A stretch of 24,189 bases of DNA from CAZXCK01 sp964639225 (lineage in GTDB: Bacteria; Chloroflexota; Anaerolineae; Aggregatilineales; Phototrophicaceae). The DNA lies in the NCBI GenBank assembly GCA_964639225.1, contig CAZXCK010000062.1, forward strand, positions 1 through 24,189, written 5' to 3'. The position numbers and the translations under genes are program-made. The first letter of the stretch is position 1; each line of letters starts with the position of its first letter. The notes beneath the pieces are model-generated. The model was not told the DNA's origin. It saw only the letters and a list, made by a program, of their open reading frames with translations, and ran no database searches. Below are positions 6,983-14,369 of this stretch, piece after piece.

Positions 6983-8416
6983 TTATGCGGTTTTGGCCCG
7001 CTTGTAAATTTTGATGTTGTACCCTTTGGTCGTGTCGTCCAGGGCCATCCAATTCATTTCCTCAGTGATGTCCTCTTCCGCCACGCTGCGTGATTCGGTC
7101 ATGAACTTGGTCCTGGGGTGGTAGAAATCATACCGGTTCCCATCCGGGTCCTGAAATCCCAAGGTAAGCTCGAACTCTGTTTCCGCGGTAAAAAGCGTGT
7201 ATTGAGCGAACGTCTTGAAATATAACGTCAATGACCCGCTGACGCTTGACCGCCCGATTCCGATATGGTCCGCCTCGTCTTTACATATTGTAAACTTGGG
7301 ATCAATGTTATTATTCAGTTCCCAACTTCCGCTCTGCGCAATGCAGAAGTCCGAGCCGTCTTTCGTGATCGATCCGTCGTACATTACAAACGGGTCCGTA
7401 TCCAGCGCCGACACAACGCTCCCGGCTTGTGAGGATGTGGTCGGGTTCTCAATCTTTTTGCCGTTCATATTGATCGATCCTGTCACAATCGCTCCCTGGT
7501 CGATGGAAAGCGACAATGTCCCGACGATAAAACCCAGGCCCATCTGATACTTTTCTGAGCTTTCAAGGTCTCCAAACCCCTCTTCAATCGAAAATGAGCC
7601 CAGGTCACTGCCTTTAATTACTGTCCATTTTTCACCGTTGACGGTAGCATCGATGGTCTGCGTCGCCTCTGCCGACATATCGCTGTCCGGGTCGAGTACC
7701 GTCAACGCTGTGGTGGTAACGTCACTGATCTCCCATGTACCGTTATTCGCAGCGGTGTCAAAGCCGGAAAACGTCACCATGTCCCCGACCGCGTAACCCT
7801 CTGCGACCCAATCGCCGCTGCCACGAGTATACACGCCCTCGCCGGCCGGGGTCGTTAAATCGCCAGCCACGCTTTCTGAATATATTGCGCCAGGCGTCTT
7901 GGCAATAACGTCGGATGTCGATGTTTCGTTCGTAAGGACGTCGTCCGGGTCAAGAACAGTTATAACCGTGGTGGTGACGCTGCTGACCTCGAAAGTGTCG
8001 TTATTCGCCGCTTCGTCCATGCCGGCGAACGTCAGATAATCGCCGGCTTCAACCCCGTCTGATTCCCAGTCCCCGCTGGCACGGGTGATCGTCTTGGCTG
8101 TTCCGTCGACTGTAGCCTCGATCGTGATGTACACCGAACCATTGACCCAACTGGCTCCCAATGCTGCGGCCAGAAAATCGTCATAAGATTTGTATGACAA
8201 TTCAATCGGTATCTCGAGTGTCGGATTCTGGTTGGACAATCTGGCTGATACGATCCCTCGGTCTGATCTGATCTCCGCCGATTGTAATGAATCTCGTGAC
8301 GTCATTAACCCGGATCCGCCGGTATTGCGGATCACTTTCATCGCCGGTGATGACGGTAAGGTCCCCCAGGATGATTCCTGTACTGCTTGTAAATATCGTT
8401 GCGCTCCGCTGGCCAT
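6983..8416 (-). CDS. Major tail tube protein with duplicated internal domain
   Basis: 477 aa from the ATG at 8416, which follows AAAGGGGGAGATT; an upstream in-frame alternative at 8479 would overlap the preceding gene and lacks a ribosome-binding site. The N-terminus (MASGAQRYLQAVQESSWGT) and C-terminus (ETEFELTLGFQDPDGNRYDFYHP) resemble the Phage_tube_2 class of siphovirus tube proteins, whose hexamer rings stack into the tail tube. Residues about 111-166 and 197-252 are a tandem repeat of one roughly 56-residue beta domain (SGDW... AANN(D/G)T(F/W)E(V/I)S.VTTT...TVLDPD). Position between the tail terminator and tail chaperones supports the role. The usual family length without inserts is about 300 aa. 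Confidence 0.88.
   Translation of the reverse strand: MASGAQRYLQAVQESSWGTLPSSPAMKVIRNTGGSGLMTSRDSLQSAEIRSDRGIVSARLSNQNPTLEIPIELSYKSYDDFLAAALGASWVNGSVYITIEATVDGTAKTITRASGDWESDGVEAGDYLTFAGMDEAANNDTFEVSSVTTTVITVLDPDDVLTNETSTSDVIAKTPGAIYSESVAGDLTTPAGEGVYTRGSGDWVAEGYAVGDMVTFSGFDTAANNGTWEISDVTTTALTVLDPDSDMSAEATQTIDATVNGEKWTVIKGSDLGSFSIEEGFGDLESSEKYQMGLGFIVGTLSLSIDQGAIVTGSINMNGKKIENPTTSSQAGSVVSALDTDPFVMYDGSITKDGSDFCIAQSGSWELNNNIDPKFTICKDEADHIGIGRSSVSGSLTLYFKTFAQYTLFTAETEFELTLGFQDPDGNRYDFYHPRTKFMTESRSVAEEDITEEMNWMALDDTTKGYNIKIYKRAKTA
7661..7828 (-). repeat. Tail tube internal domain repeat, copy 2
   Basis: Encodes tube residues about 197-252 (TRGSGDW... VTFSGFDTAANNGTWEISDVTTT... TVLDPD). It aligns residue by residue with copy 1 at 7919-8086. 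The repeat is clear in protein but diverged in DNA. Confidence 0.85.
7919..8086 (-). repeat. Tail tube internal domain repeat, copy 1
   Basis: Encodes tube residues about 111-166 (TRASGDW... LTFAGMDEAANNDTFEVSSVTTT... TVLDPD). Partner of the copy at 7661-7828, separated by a spacer of about 30 residues. Confidence 0.85.
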
Positions 8417-8427
8417 AATCTCCCCCT

Positions 8428-8841
8428 TTAATTCGGCACGTCTGAAAAATACTGTATTGTTACGGGTATCCGGTACCAACCCGGTTCGTCTGTCCCCCCC
8501 GGCGACAAATACGCTTTGTTTATTCTAACTGAAATTCCATTATAGGTCAATACCGTGCCCCTCGCGAACGCTGCTCGCAACTCCTCAGCGATAGTCTCCG
8601 CTGGCCCTCGGCCCTGTGACTCCGGTATGTTGACGTCGATTTGATAGACTCCGCGCTCTCGGTTTTTTCCGCACCGCCCGCTGCCGGCATATCCCGGTTC
8701 CGCCGGGATTATACTGGGACGCAAATACGGCGTCCCAGTCGTCGGTTCATATCCATAATTCGGCCAGGCCACGTCATGCGTGTCTCCGACTGTTTCGTTT
8801 AAGTGTTGGTCAAATGCTGCCCGTATGTCCGGTTGGCTCAT
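8428..8841 (-). CDS. Tail terminator-like protein (DUF4128-like)
   Basis: 137 aa. The layout is an N-terminal helix (MSQPDIRAAFDQHLNETVGD), a strand with 'YLRPSIIPAEPG', then 'ERGVYQIDVNIPESQGRGPAETIAEELRAAF' and a closing 'GWYRIPVTIQYFSD' strand. That is the fold order of gpU/DUF4128-type tail terminators, which cap the tube and mate with the head. ATG at 8841 overlaps the preceding stop by 4 nt (ATGA). It sits directly before the tube gene, the standard place. The call comes from pattern and order. Confidence 0.75.
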   Translation of the reverse strand: MSQPDIRAAFDQHLNETVGDTHDVAWPNYGYEPTTGTPYLRPSIIPAEPGYAGSGRCGKNRERGVYQIDVNIPESQGRGPAETIAEELRAAFARGTVLTYNGISVRINKAYLSPGGTDEPGWYRIPVTIQYFSDVPN

Positions 8842-9227
8842 GTTTCACCTTTCACAATGTCGTCAAATTCGGCAATTGTCGTCCTGACCATGCCGTTTGG
8901 GGCCTGTCGGCTTTTGCCGTATTCCAAACCGTTAATATAAACAAGGTTATTGCTGATAAAGATCGGTTCGTCCCCCTTGGCTCGCTCCATATTCGCGGCA
9001 CCTGTCGCAATCGTTACCGTGCCGTTTCTATCGACTCGCTGCGGGATTTCATCGCTTGATCGCCCGGTTGAGACAACCCATGCTCCGCGTGCCCGGCCGG
9101 TATCAACCGGCGTTTTTCTGACAACCCGGCTGAATATCTCCAATGCAATTTTCTGCCTCGCATCGGTGGTCGCCGGTAATGCCTTATCTTCAATCCAAGT
9201 ATGTATTTGTTTGTAAAAGTCATCCAC
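8838..9227 (-). CDS. HK97 gp10-like neck / tail completion protein
   Basis: 129 aa. 'EIFSRVVRKTPVDTGRARGAWVVSTG' is the hallmark of HK97 gp10-like proteins (a helix ending in TPVDTG.ar..W), followed by 'IFISNNLVYINGLEYGKS', the conserved 'YI..lEyG.S' motif. These proteins sit at the head-tail junction. The start is GTG at 9227 with AAGGTG upstream; an ATG at 9223 is out of frame. It overlaps the preceding gene by 8 nt and the tail terminator gene by 4 nt. Confidence 0.87.
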   Translation of the reverse strand: MDDFYKQIHTWIEDKALPATTDARQKIALEIFSRVVRKTPVDTGRARGAWVVSTGRSSDEIPQRVDRNGTVTIATGAANMERAKGDEPIFISNNLVYINGLEYGKSRQAPNGMVRTTIAEFDDIVKGET

Positions 9228-9573
9228 GAAGCTGCACCTTAACTAAGACATTAACTCCGCCCGGCCTGATCGTCGAAGCGTTCACCACTTTGTATCTTTT
9301 CCCGCCGGCTGTAACATCATCATTCGGTGCCGGAGGGTCGATTTTCGCAGCTATCAGTTTAACATCTGTCCTGCGAATTGTTTCGCCATCAATCTCGCGG
9401 TCGTCATATTCAGTAATCATTCCATAACCGTTTTTGACCGTTGGGCTGCCCCCGGACTCTGTGCCGGCAACCGGGTCGAACGTACCGCCGCCGGCGTACT
9501 CAACGGTTATTTTGGCCCCGTATTTTTTTATTTGCTTATATGCAATGTTTTCGATCTTCGTGTATAAGCTCAT
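9220..9573 (-). CDS. Probable head closure / head-tail joining protein
   Basis: 117 aa, all-beta in appearance, with 'YGAKITVEYAGGGTFDPVAGTESGG', 'GYGMITEYDDREIDGETIRRTDVKLIAA' and 'GGKRYKVVNASTIRPGG'. Small beta-barrel head closure proteins of this kind lie between the adaptor and the HK97 gp10-like gene, as here. I do not recognise a precise family from motifs alone. ATG at 9573 overlaps the adaptor stop by 4 nt, and its own stop overlaps the gp10-like start by 8 nt. Confidence 0.65.
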   Translation of the reverse strand: MSLYTKIENIAYKQIKKYGAKITVEYAGGGTFDPVAGTESGGSPTVKNGYGMITEYDDREIDGETIRRTDVKLIAAKIDPPAPNDDVTAGGKRYKVVNASTIRPGGVNVLVKVQLRG

Positions 9574-10088
9574 GATTTTTTAAGTCTGATCCTGGCCGGC
9601 CGTTCTCCGGTCTTGCCGGTGGCCACACCGCGTGCAAACAGGATTTTATCGATCTCACGGTAAACTGTACCCGCTGGCGCATTGTCCGTATAATCTATGG
9701 AAATAACATCAATTTTAAGAGATGATATATCTCCGCCTCGGTCCTCATCGGCAAGAAGATCATCATCTGACGCCCGTACTGCGGCCTCTGCTGCTGCGTG
9801 TTGTACCGCTGCCGGCACGTCTACAAGTTCGTATGCGTCTCGGTCGTATGCTGCGTCTCTGGGCCAGTTGAGCGCCTGGTCGCGCGTCTGTCTGGTTCCC
9901 GGAAATTTATAATAAAAGTCGATAAAATGACTGCCCTTGATCAGCGCAATTTGTTTTTCGCTTTCTGATAAAAGGTCCCAATTTTGATTGTCGCGGTCGG
10001 TAAAGTATTGATCTGCGTCGGCGACTGATATATAACTGGTAGCGTCGCTTTTTGCGCTGCCGTCCTCGACAATAAAATTAACTGACAT
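9570..10088 (-). CDS. Head-tail adaptor, DnaT-like domain protein
   Basis: 172 aa. Opens with 'VEDGSAKSDATSYISVADADQYF', then 'EKQIALIKGSHFIDFYYKFPGTRQTRDQALNWPRDAAYDRD' and 'VPAAVQHAAAEAA', which match the family often annotated as 'putative DnaT-like ssDNA-binding protein'. In siphovirus morphogenesis operons this helical protein is the connector (adaptor) bound under the portal; the DnaT name is misleading. ATG at 10088 lies 11 nt inside the end of the LamG-like gene. Followed by head closure, gp10-like and terminator genes in canonical order. Confidence 0.85.
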   Translation of the reverse strand: MSVNFIVEDGSAKSDATSYISVADADQYFTDRDNQNWDLLSESEKQIALIKGSHFIDFYYKFPGTRQTRDQALNWPRDAAYDRDAYELVDVPAAVQHAAAEAAVRASDDDLLADEDRGGDISSLKIDVISIDYTDNAPAGTVYREIDKILFARGVATGKTGERPARIRLKKS

Positions 10089-11511
10089 CTGGGGCCTCTC
10101 TCAATCTGGTCAATCCTGACAATGACCAAAAATTAACGCCATTTATTTCAGGTAACAGTGAACGATACCATGTTGTCCCGAATTTCCAATAGTAATAAAC
10201 CGTTCCGTCCATGTTGTCGGTATCTATTAAATCGACATACCAATACCCGTCGTCATCCGGTGTAATCTTGGCACCCGTTTTGTGCCGTCCTGTTGGGGTC
10301 GCGATTCGCCGCAGTATATACGCTGTTTTATATCTTACAGCGTCGCGCGATAAAAAGACCTCGATTGTCCCGTCGTCTGGTAAGTCAAATGGGACCGTGT
10401 CGCACCATATTCTGGTCAGATGTATGTCATCCGGGTTCTCTCCAAGGTATTCAAAATCAACAGCCATGTCTGTGATGGTCGGTGTCGTCTCTCCGTCGTC
10501 ACTATGCAAAAAGAAAATGGCTCCGCATTCGTCTCCCTCTCCGTCCATCGTGTCGACATTCGCGCTTATATCCGCCAAGGCGCTTGACTGCGCATAAGTC
10601 CCATCTGACGGGGCCCAGGTCGCTCCGTTCCAGTATAGCTTTAGCCCGTTTTTTGTAACGATACCCGTCACCCCTGTCCCTGCTGGTTGTGATGCGGTGA
10701 ACTCCCAAGAATTAACGCCGTTCGTGTAAATCTTGACGTTCGGCTTGATCGTCGGGTTGTCTGTGACATACTTTGTGGCGGGGACGGTGTATGCAGGGTC
10801 AAAACTATCATCCGTGGTGTGCTGCGGGGAATCATATAATATCATGTTTTTGACGTACATTTTCGATTGACCGGTCGTTCCGGCTGCGTCGCTGCCTAAT
10901 CGCAATGTCTCAAGGGTATCGCTGAACGTGTCGATATTAGTCCGGGTCGCCCCAACTTTTACGCCGTCAATGAATATGCGGTGTTCTCCATTCAAAAAAT
11001 CCCAATTCCATTCTAAGGTGTACCATTGCGCCCAGGTATAGTCCGGCCATGGGGAAAACGAAAAACCCGTGTCTCCGGTATCGCCGGTATATATCACCCG
11101 CGGTGTGACCGTGTTCCGGTATATAACGAGTTCGATTTTTTGGCCGGTGTCGCCGAATATAGAAAACAATTTGACGTCATAGGCCTGGCCTTCGCCTGCC
11201 CAGCGCGGTTGTATCATGCACCGTAGACAACCGCGCTGACGGTCTGCGACGTTGAGTGTCGCTGCATGGTCCAAGTATCCACCATCTAAACGTACGGAAT
11301 CTGTCTCTTGTGATACTGTGCCGGTGGGTGTTCCGGTAACGGTCCCCAATGACCACGTTTCAAGATTGTAGTCTGTATCATAAACCGCACCGGCGGTCGC
11401 TCCGTCTGGTCGCTGGTTTGCAAGCTGCGCCAAAACAGGGCCGACAGATATCTTGTCGGCGTCGTAAACGTGTTCAGAAGGTGTTGTGAAATCTTGCGTT
11501 ATTGTCGCCAT
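10078..11511 (-). CDS. LamG/concanavalin-like beta protein, probable virion surface (capsid decoration or fibre) protein
   Basis: 477 aa. Residues about 65-230 look like a concanavalin-A/LamG sandwich: 'GYLDHAATLNVADRQRGCLRCMIQP', 'WAQWYTLEWNWDFLNGEHRIFIDGVKVGA' and 'LRLGSDAAGTTG' follow the strand order of LamG domains, which usually bind glycans or proteins. The remainder is also beta-rich, with no membrane segment or signal peptide. It lies between the capsid genes and the neck adaptor rather than in the tail module, suggesting a head-bound role (inference). ATG at 11511 overlaps the previous stop by one base (TAATG). Exact family below the fold level is not recognised. Confidence 0.65.
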   Translation of the reverse strand: MATITQDFTTPSEHVYDADKISVGPVLAQLANQRPDGATAGAVYDTDYNLETWSLGTVTGTPTGTVSQETDSVRLDGGYLDHAATLNVADRQRGCLRCMIQPRWAGEGQAYDVKLFSIFGDTGQKIELVIYRNTVTPRVIYTGDTGDTGFSFSPWPDYTWAQWYTLEWNWDFLNGEHRIFIDGVKVGATRTNIDTFSDTLETLRLGSDAAGTTGQSKMYVKNMILYDSPQHTTDDSFDPAYTVPATKYVTDNPTIKPNVKIYTNGVNSWEFTASQPAGTGVTGIVTKNGLKLYWNGATWAPSDGTYAQSSALADISANVDTMDGEGDECGAIFFLHSDDGETTPTITDMAVDFEYLGENPDDIHLTRIWCDTVPFDLPDDGTIEVFLSRDAVRYKTAYILRRIATPTGRHKTGAKITPDDDGYWYVDLIDTDNMDGTVYYYWKFGTTWYRSLLPEINGVNFWSLSGLTRLREAPDVS

Positions 11512-11771
11512 TATTCATTGACAGAATAATATCCGATTATGCCAGACGCCGTCGTGTCGGCTGAGATGATCTTGCGTACAGGCCGTTTGTAAAAGAAATT
11601 GTCAGGTACAACGACATCAACCGCTGATCCTGCGGCGTCGCCGGTGTGCTCGACCGATATGGTCCCGCCAGTGCCGATATATAACCCGCCGGTATAATTT
11701 TTGACTGCGTCGGCCGTGGCGGCCTCGGCTTTGTTTGGCATCATGCGGCCCAGCATTTCAACGGTATTCAT
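11511..11771 (-). CDS. Small beta-rich structural protein (86 aa), spike-base-like pattern
   Basis: 86 aa. 'AVKNYTGGLYIGTGGTISVEHTGDAAG' followed by 'VPDNFFYKRPVRKIISADTTASGIIGYYS' follows the pattern 'aLyVGtgGdv.v...' ending in 'p.rv..v.atgTtA..i.alY' seen in short phage and gene-transfer-agent proteins annotated as spike base. This is a resemblance from memory, not a proven match. ATG at 11771 follows a strong GGGGGGAG ribosome-binding site. It lies between the Ig-like protein and LamG-like gene, so a head-decoration or fibre-anchor role is plausible. Confidence 0.6.
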   Translation of the reverse strand: MNTVEMLGRMMPNKAEAATADAVKNYTGGLYIGTGGTISVEHTGDAAGSAVDVVVPDNFFYKRPVRKIISADTTASGIIGYYSVNE

Positions 11772-11793
11772 GCGCTCCCCCCTGCGTAAGTAT

Positions 11794-11830
11794 CGGCGGC
11801 CACCGGTTCATATAATGCCGGCAGCCGCCG
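11794..11830 (-). other. Strong intergenic RNA hairpin
   Basis: Minus-strand CGGCGGC-TG-CCGG, an 11-nt loop, then CCGG-TG-GCCGCCG. Seven outer and four inner G/C pairs flank two U-G wobble pairs, giving a 13-bp stem. No T-run follows, so it is not a standard intrinsic terminator. It lies 7 nt after the stop of the Ig-like gene and upstream of the ribosome-binding site of the 86-aa gene. Confidence 0.7.
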
Positions 11831-11837
11831 GGTTGTG

Positions 11838-12281
11838 CTATGCCACAAGCGTATCGACAATGTCCTTGTCTGATACCGTGTTACCCGCGACAGATGTCGA
11901 ATCGCCAACGGTCACGGTACATGTATCATCTGCGGCCCATGTTCCGGTATATGTAACCACTACTGATCCATACCCCCCGACAAACGTAACGGTATCGCTT
12001 GCGCCTCCGTCGATGTTTACATCACCGTCGCCGTCGGTCACGGCTGCTGCCGCCACTGTGACATCACCGTCGAATGATTCGATCAGATTGCCGTCGCTGT
12101 CTTGCAATTTGAACTCATATTTTTGGGTGAATCCGTCACCGCCGATTGCGGCATTAACTGCCGCCGCGCTGTTTTCGATGTCTTTAGTAGACGCCCACTC
12201 GAGTTTCCCCGAGATGATGGCCCGAAGGTCATTCCATCTCGAGCCCAGGGCGTTCGAGTTCTTGCTCGCCAGTTTCGCCAT
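11838..12281 (-). CDS. Beta-rich Ig-like protein, probable capsid decoration protein
   Basis: 147 aa. A short charged N-terminus (MAKLASKNSNALGSRWNDL, helical) precedes a beta domain rich in Gly/Asp/Thr/Val, ending with 'TVTFVGGYGSVVVTYTGTWAADDTCTVTVGDSTSVAG', the strand pattern of phage Ig-like domains. No signal peptide or membrane segment is present. It directly follows the capsid genes and shares a nearly identical translation start region with the major capsid gene (a 17-nt match), suggesting high-level synthesis. That fits a decoration protein (inference). ATG at 12281 lies inside the end of the preceding small gene (53-nt overlap). Confidence 0.65.
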   Translation of the reverse strand: MAKLASKNSNALGSRWNDLRAIISGKLEWASTKDIENSAAAVNAAIGGDGFTQKYEFKLQDSDGNLIESFDGDVTVAAAAVTDGDGDVNIDGGASDTVTFVGGYGSVVVTYTGTWAADDTCTVTVGDSTSVAGNTVSDKDIVDTLVA

Positions 12282-12510
12282 TTTGGTCCCCCTCTTTTTT
12301 CGGTTTGCGCCCGCGCTTTTTCCCGCTGCCCTGGTTATCCGCGTCGGCCTTTTTCGCTTTTAGCGCTGACTGGACGACTGAAAGATCCTGTCGCAAATCT
12401 TTCATTTCGTTTTCCAGATCGCGTACGCGTTGTGTCATGTCGCGCAGTTGCGCCCGGTTCTCCCGGGACACAACCTCTGCGGCGCCAATTCTTGAAGTAT
12501 CAAACGGCAT
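12229..12510 (-). CDS. Small coiled-coil protein with an AT-hook-like basic motif (93 aa)
   Basis: 93 aa. Residues about 15-53 (SRENRAQLRDMTQRVRDLEN...) form a heptad-patterned coiled coil. Residues 64-72, KKRGRKPKK, resemble an AT-hook, a minor-groove DNA-binding motif. The tail is acidic (EQELERPGLEME). It follows the major capsid gene by 4 nt and overlaps the next gene by 53 nt. Family not recognised. It could be an internal head protein that touches packaged DNA or an assembly cofactor, but this is inference from the motif and position only. Confidence 0.65.
   Translation of the reverse strand: MPFDTSRIGAAEVVSRENRAQLRDMTQRVRDLENEMKDLRQDLSVVQSALKAKKADADNQGSGKKRGRKPKKEGDQNGETGEQELERPGLEME
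12277..12293 (-). promoter_or_regulatory. Translation start region shared with the capsid gene
   Basis: Minus-strand AGGGGGACCAAAATGGC, containing the Shine-Dalgarno run and ATG of the Ig-like gene. It is identical over 17 nt to the start of the major capsid gene at 13485-13501. Confidence 0.8.
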
Positions 12511-12514
12511 ATCG

Positions 12515-13489
12515 TTACCCGTTTGATTTCAAGACGACAAAGCGCATATTCTTGACGCTTGCAGCGACACGATCCCAGTTTGCGGCCAGCTTTAGGTCTG
12601 ACAGGGTCGGGAAAGTTCCGGACTCGGATGTTTCGCTATACTTCATACCGTACGGATGCACCGCCATAACTTTCCGGCTATACAATAACGAGCGGCCGCC
12701 GGACTTTGACGGGTCTCGCCACAACTCGGTCGGGACGTAGTTACGATCGGTCTGCCCGTACCCGAATGCGTTCGACTTAAACAACACGGTCCAATAATCG
12801 CTGGACCCGTCGATTAGTGTGTCGTCCACAATGACTGATTTCCCGAGGTAGGTTCCCCACCCGACGTTCTGTTCGTTTTCCGGCCGGGTGTCGATCAGGT
12901 TCGCTTCCTGCAAAGTTCCGTAAGGGACAGAATGCATTGCAATGCCGACAAGGTCGCCCTGCATATCCCCGAACTTGGTCGCTGTCTCAATGACAGCCCC
13001 AGAGGATATCTTGTCGTTTCCGGCTGACGTGATGTCATTGATCATGTCGTTGTCGTCGGTCAAATCATCTGCGATGATTCCCTGGATCTGTGCGAAAAGT
13101 ACTTGCTGGGTCTGTCGGTCCCACATATTCCCGATTGATTCCATGACTGCGTCCTGCGGGTTGCTGCCGGCAAGTACCGACGCCAAATCTTCCTGGTTGA
13201 AAGCCACGTCGAAAAACAGCCGTCTCGCGACCATTTTGTCCGCCGTAAGCTCGGACGGTGTAACGTCGTCCGCCTGGTTAACCGCTGAAGGGCTTGCCCC
13301 GACAACATCGTTGGTTTGCCAGAAAGGAAATGAGAACGTGCTTGATCCGCCGTCCAGCAAAGTGTCCAGCTGCGGTTGCGGTGTTAGAATGCTTGATCGG
13401 TACAATGCATTCTTGTAGATGGATCGCTCCATCATATAATCTGTAAATACTTCCGGTTCGACAACGTCGCCCAGTTGAGTAATGGCCAT
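12515..13489 (-). CDS. Major capsid protein, HK97-fold (Gp13-like family)
   Basis: 324 aa. 'RRLFFDVAFNQEDLASVLAGSNPQDAV', 'IAMHSVPYGTLQEANLIDT' and 'GTYLGKSVIVDDTL' match recurrent motifs of the Gp13-like group of HK97-fold major capsid proteins: an insertion-prone E-loop and A-domain followed by a 'lG..ViVDD' strand. The N-terminus 'MAITQLGDVVEPEVFTDYM' is typical. No fused protease domain is seen; scaffold is encoded separately just upstream. ATG at 13489 follows AAAGGGGGACCAAA. Position between scaffold and neck genes supports the call. Confidence 0.92.
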   Translation of the reverse strand: MAITQLGDVVEPEVFTDYMMERSIYKNALYRSSILTPQPQLDTLLDGGSSTFSFPFWQTNDVVGASPSAVNQADDVTPSELTADKMVARRLFFDVAFNQEDLASVLAGSNPQDAVMESIGNMWDRQTQQVLFAQIQGIIADDLTDDNDMINDITSAGNDKISSGAVIETATKFGDMQGDLVGIAMHSVPYGTLQEANLIDTRPENEQNVGWGTYLGKSVIVDDTLIDGSSDYWTVLFKSNAFGYGQTDRNYVPTELWRDPSKSGGRSLLYSRKVMAVHPYGMKYSETSESGTFPTLSDLKLAANWDRVAASVKNMRFVVLKSNG

Positions 13490-13501
13490 TTTGGTCCCCC
13501 T
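13485..13501 (-). promoter_or_regulatory. Strong ribosome-binding site of the major capsid gene
   Basis: Minus-strand AGGGGGACCAAAATGGC. The GGGGGA run lies about 5-6 nt from the ATG. It matches the 12277-12293 site over 17 nt. Confidence 0.8.
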
Positions 13502-14368
13502 TTATCGTTTCGTCTCTGCTTTCAGTTTGTCGTACAGAGGTTTGTTTTCGCGGTACAGCTTGACTCGCTCTTCATACGTCATTTCAGTAAACGGTTTGCC
13601 AGGCCCTTGGCCTCCCGGTTTGCCGCCGCCTGCTCCGCCGCCGTTCGCCCGGTTAATCCGAAACGGTTTAGCTGCGTCACTTTCCAGCCACGCTTTAACG
13701 TGATCCGCTGGGGTCAGCCCGTCCGGCGTGATCGCCCGGCGTTTTCCCGTGTCGGGATCTTTTGTAATCTCAAAAGTTACGCCGCTTTGAATCCCCGGCA
13801 AGATAACATTCGCGACCCCGACCTCAAATCCAGCTGACAAAAGCTGGTTCCGCATTTCGTCCTCTGTAAGAACTTTTTTTATAAAATTTTCTTGATCTTG
13901 GACGGTGGCTTGTAAATTTTCCAACGTCGACTCACGCTCTTTTAAGGTCGTCGCCAGTTTCCGCGCTTCCCGTTTCAGTTTGACCGTGTCCTGGGTTTGC
14001 CCTTGGCCTTTCCCGTCGCCGTTTTCTCCGCCCGATTGCCCTTGGCTGTCAAGGTGTTCTATAAGCTCATCATAATCCTGAACTCCCGCCGTGTCAAGAA
14101 GTTCGTCCAGTTTTTTGGCTTTCTCTTTTGCTGTCTTGGCGTCCTTCAATTCGGCCAATAGCTCTTGGTTTTTCGCTTTAAGACCAGCCCCTTTCGTGTT
14201 CTCCCATTCCGTCGCAACCGATTTTTTGATCGTCTGCATTGTTTCGTCATTAACGATGTTTTGCAATACTTCCGGCTGCGCCGATAACGTCTCTCGCAAT
14301 TTCGGGACAAGGTCCGTGTCCTCAATGTCTCCACTGACCAATTGTGCCAGCTGTTCTTTTAATGTCAT
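13502..14368 (-). CDS. Capsid scaffolding protein
   Basis: 288 aa, highly charged and helical, with coiled-coil stretches at about 60-110 and 125-180. A Gly-rich linker (GGENGDGKGQGQTQ) lies near the middle, and a second Gly-rich linker (GGGAGGGKPGGQGPGKP) precedes the basic C-terminal tail 'MTYEERVKLYRENKPLYDKLKAE'. A basic C-terminal segment after a flexible linker is typical of scaffolds that bind the capsid shell interior. It sits between the minor head protein and the capsid gene. No protease motif was seen. ATG at 14368 has CAGGGGGTAAC upstream and lies one nt after the preceding stop. Confidence 0.8.
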   Translation of the reverse strand: MTLKEQLAQLVSGDIEDTDLVPKLRETLSAQPEVLQNIVNDETMQTIKKSVATEWENTKGAGLKAKNQELLAELKDAKTAKEKAKKLDELLDTAGVQDYDELIEHLDSQGQSGGENGDGKGQGQTQDTVKLKREARKLATTLKERESTLENLQATVQDQENFIKKVLTEDEMRNQLLSAGFEVGVANVILPGIQSGVTFEITKDPDTGKRRAITPDGLTPADHVKAWLESDAAKPFRINRANGGGAGGGKPGGQGPGKPFTEMTYEERVKLYRENKPLYDKLKAETKR

Positions 14369-14369
14369 G

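Noticed and set aside
8417..8479. Upstream in-frame start for the tail tube gene at 8479
   Set aside because: It would overlap the tail terminator gene by 52 nt and lacks a ribosome-binding site; the ATG at 8416 has a strong one.
11701..12363. Long open frames on the plus strand over the head genes (11701-12363 and 12102-12740)
   Set aside because: They are opposite-strand mirrors of well-supported head genes, with no ribosome-binding site or recognisable protein pattern, and they cross gene boundaries.
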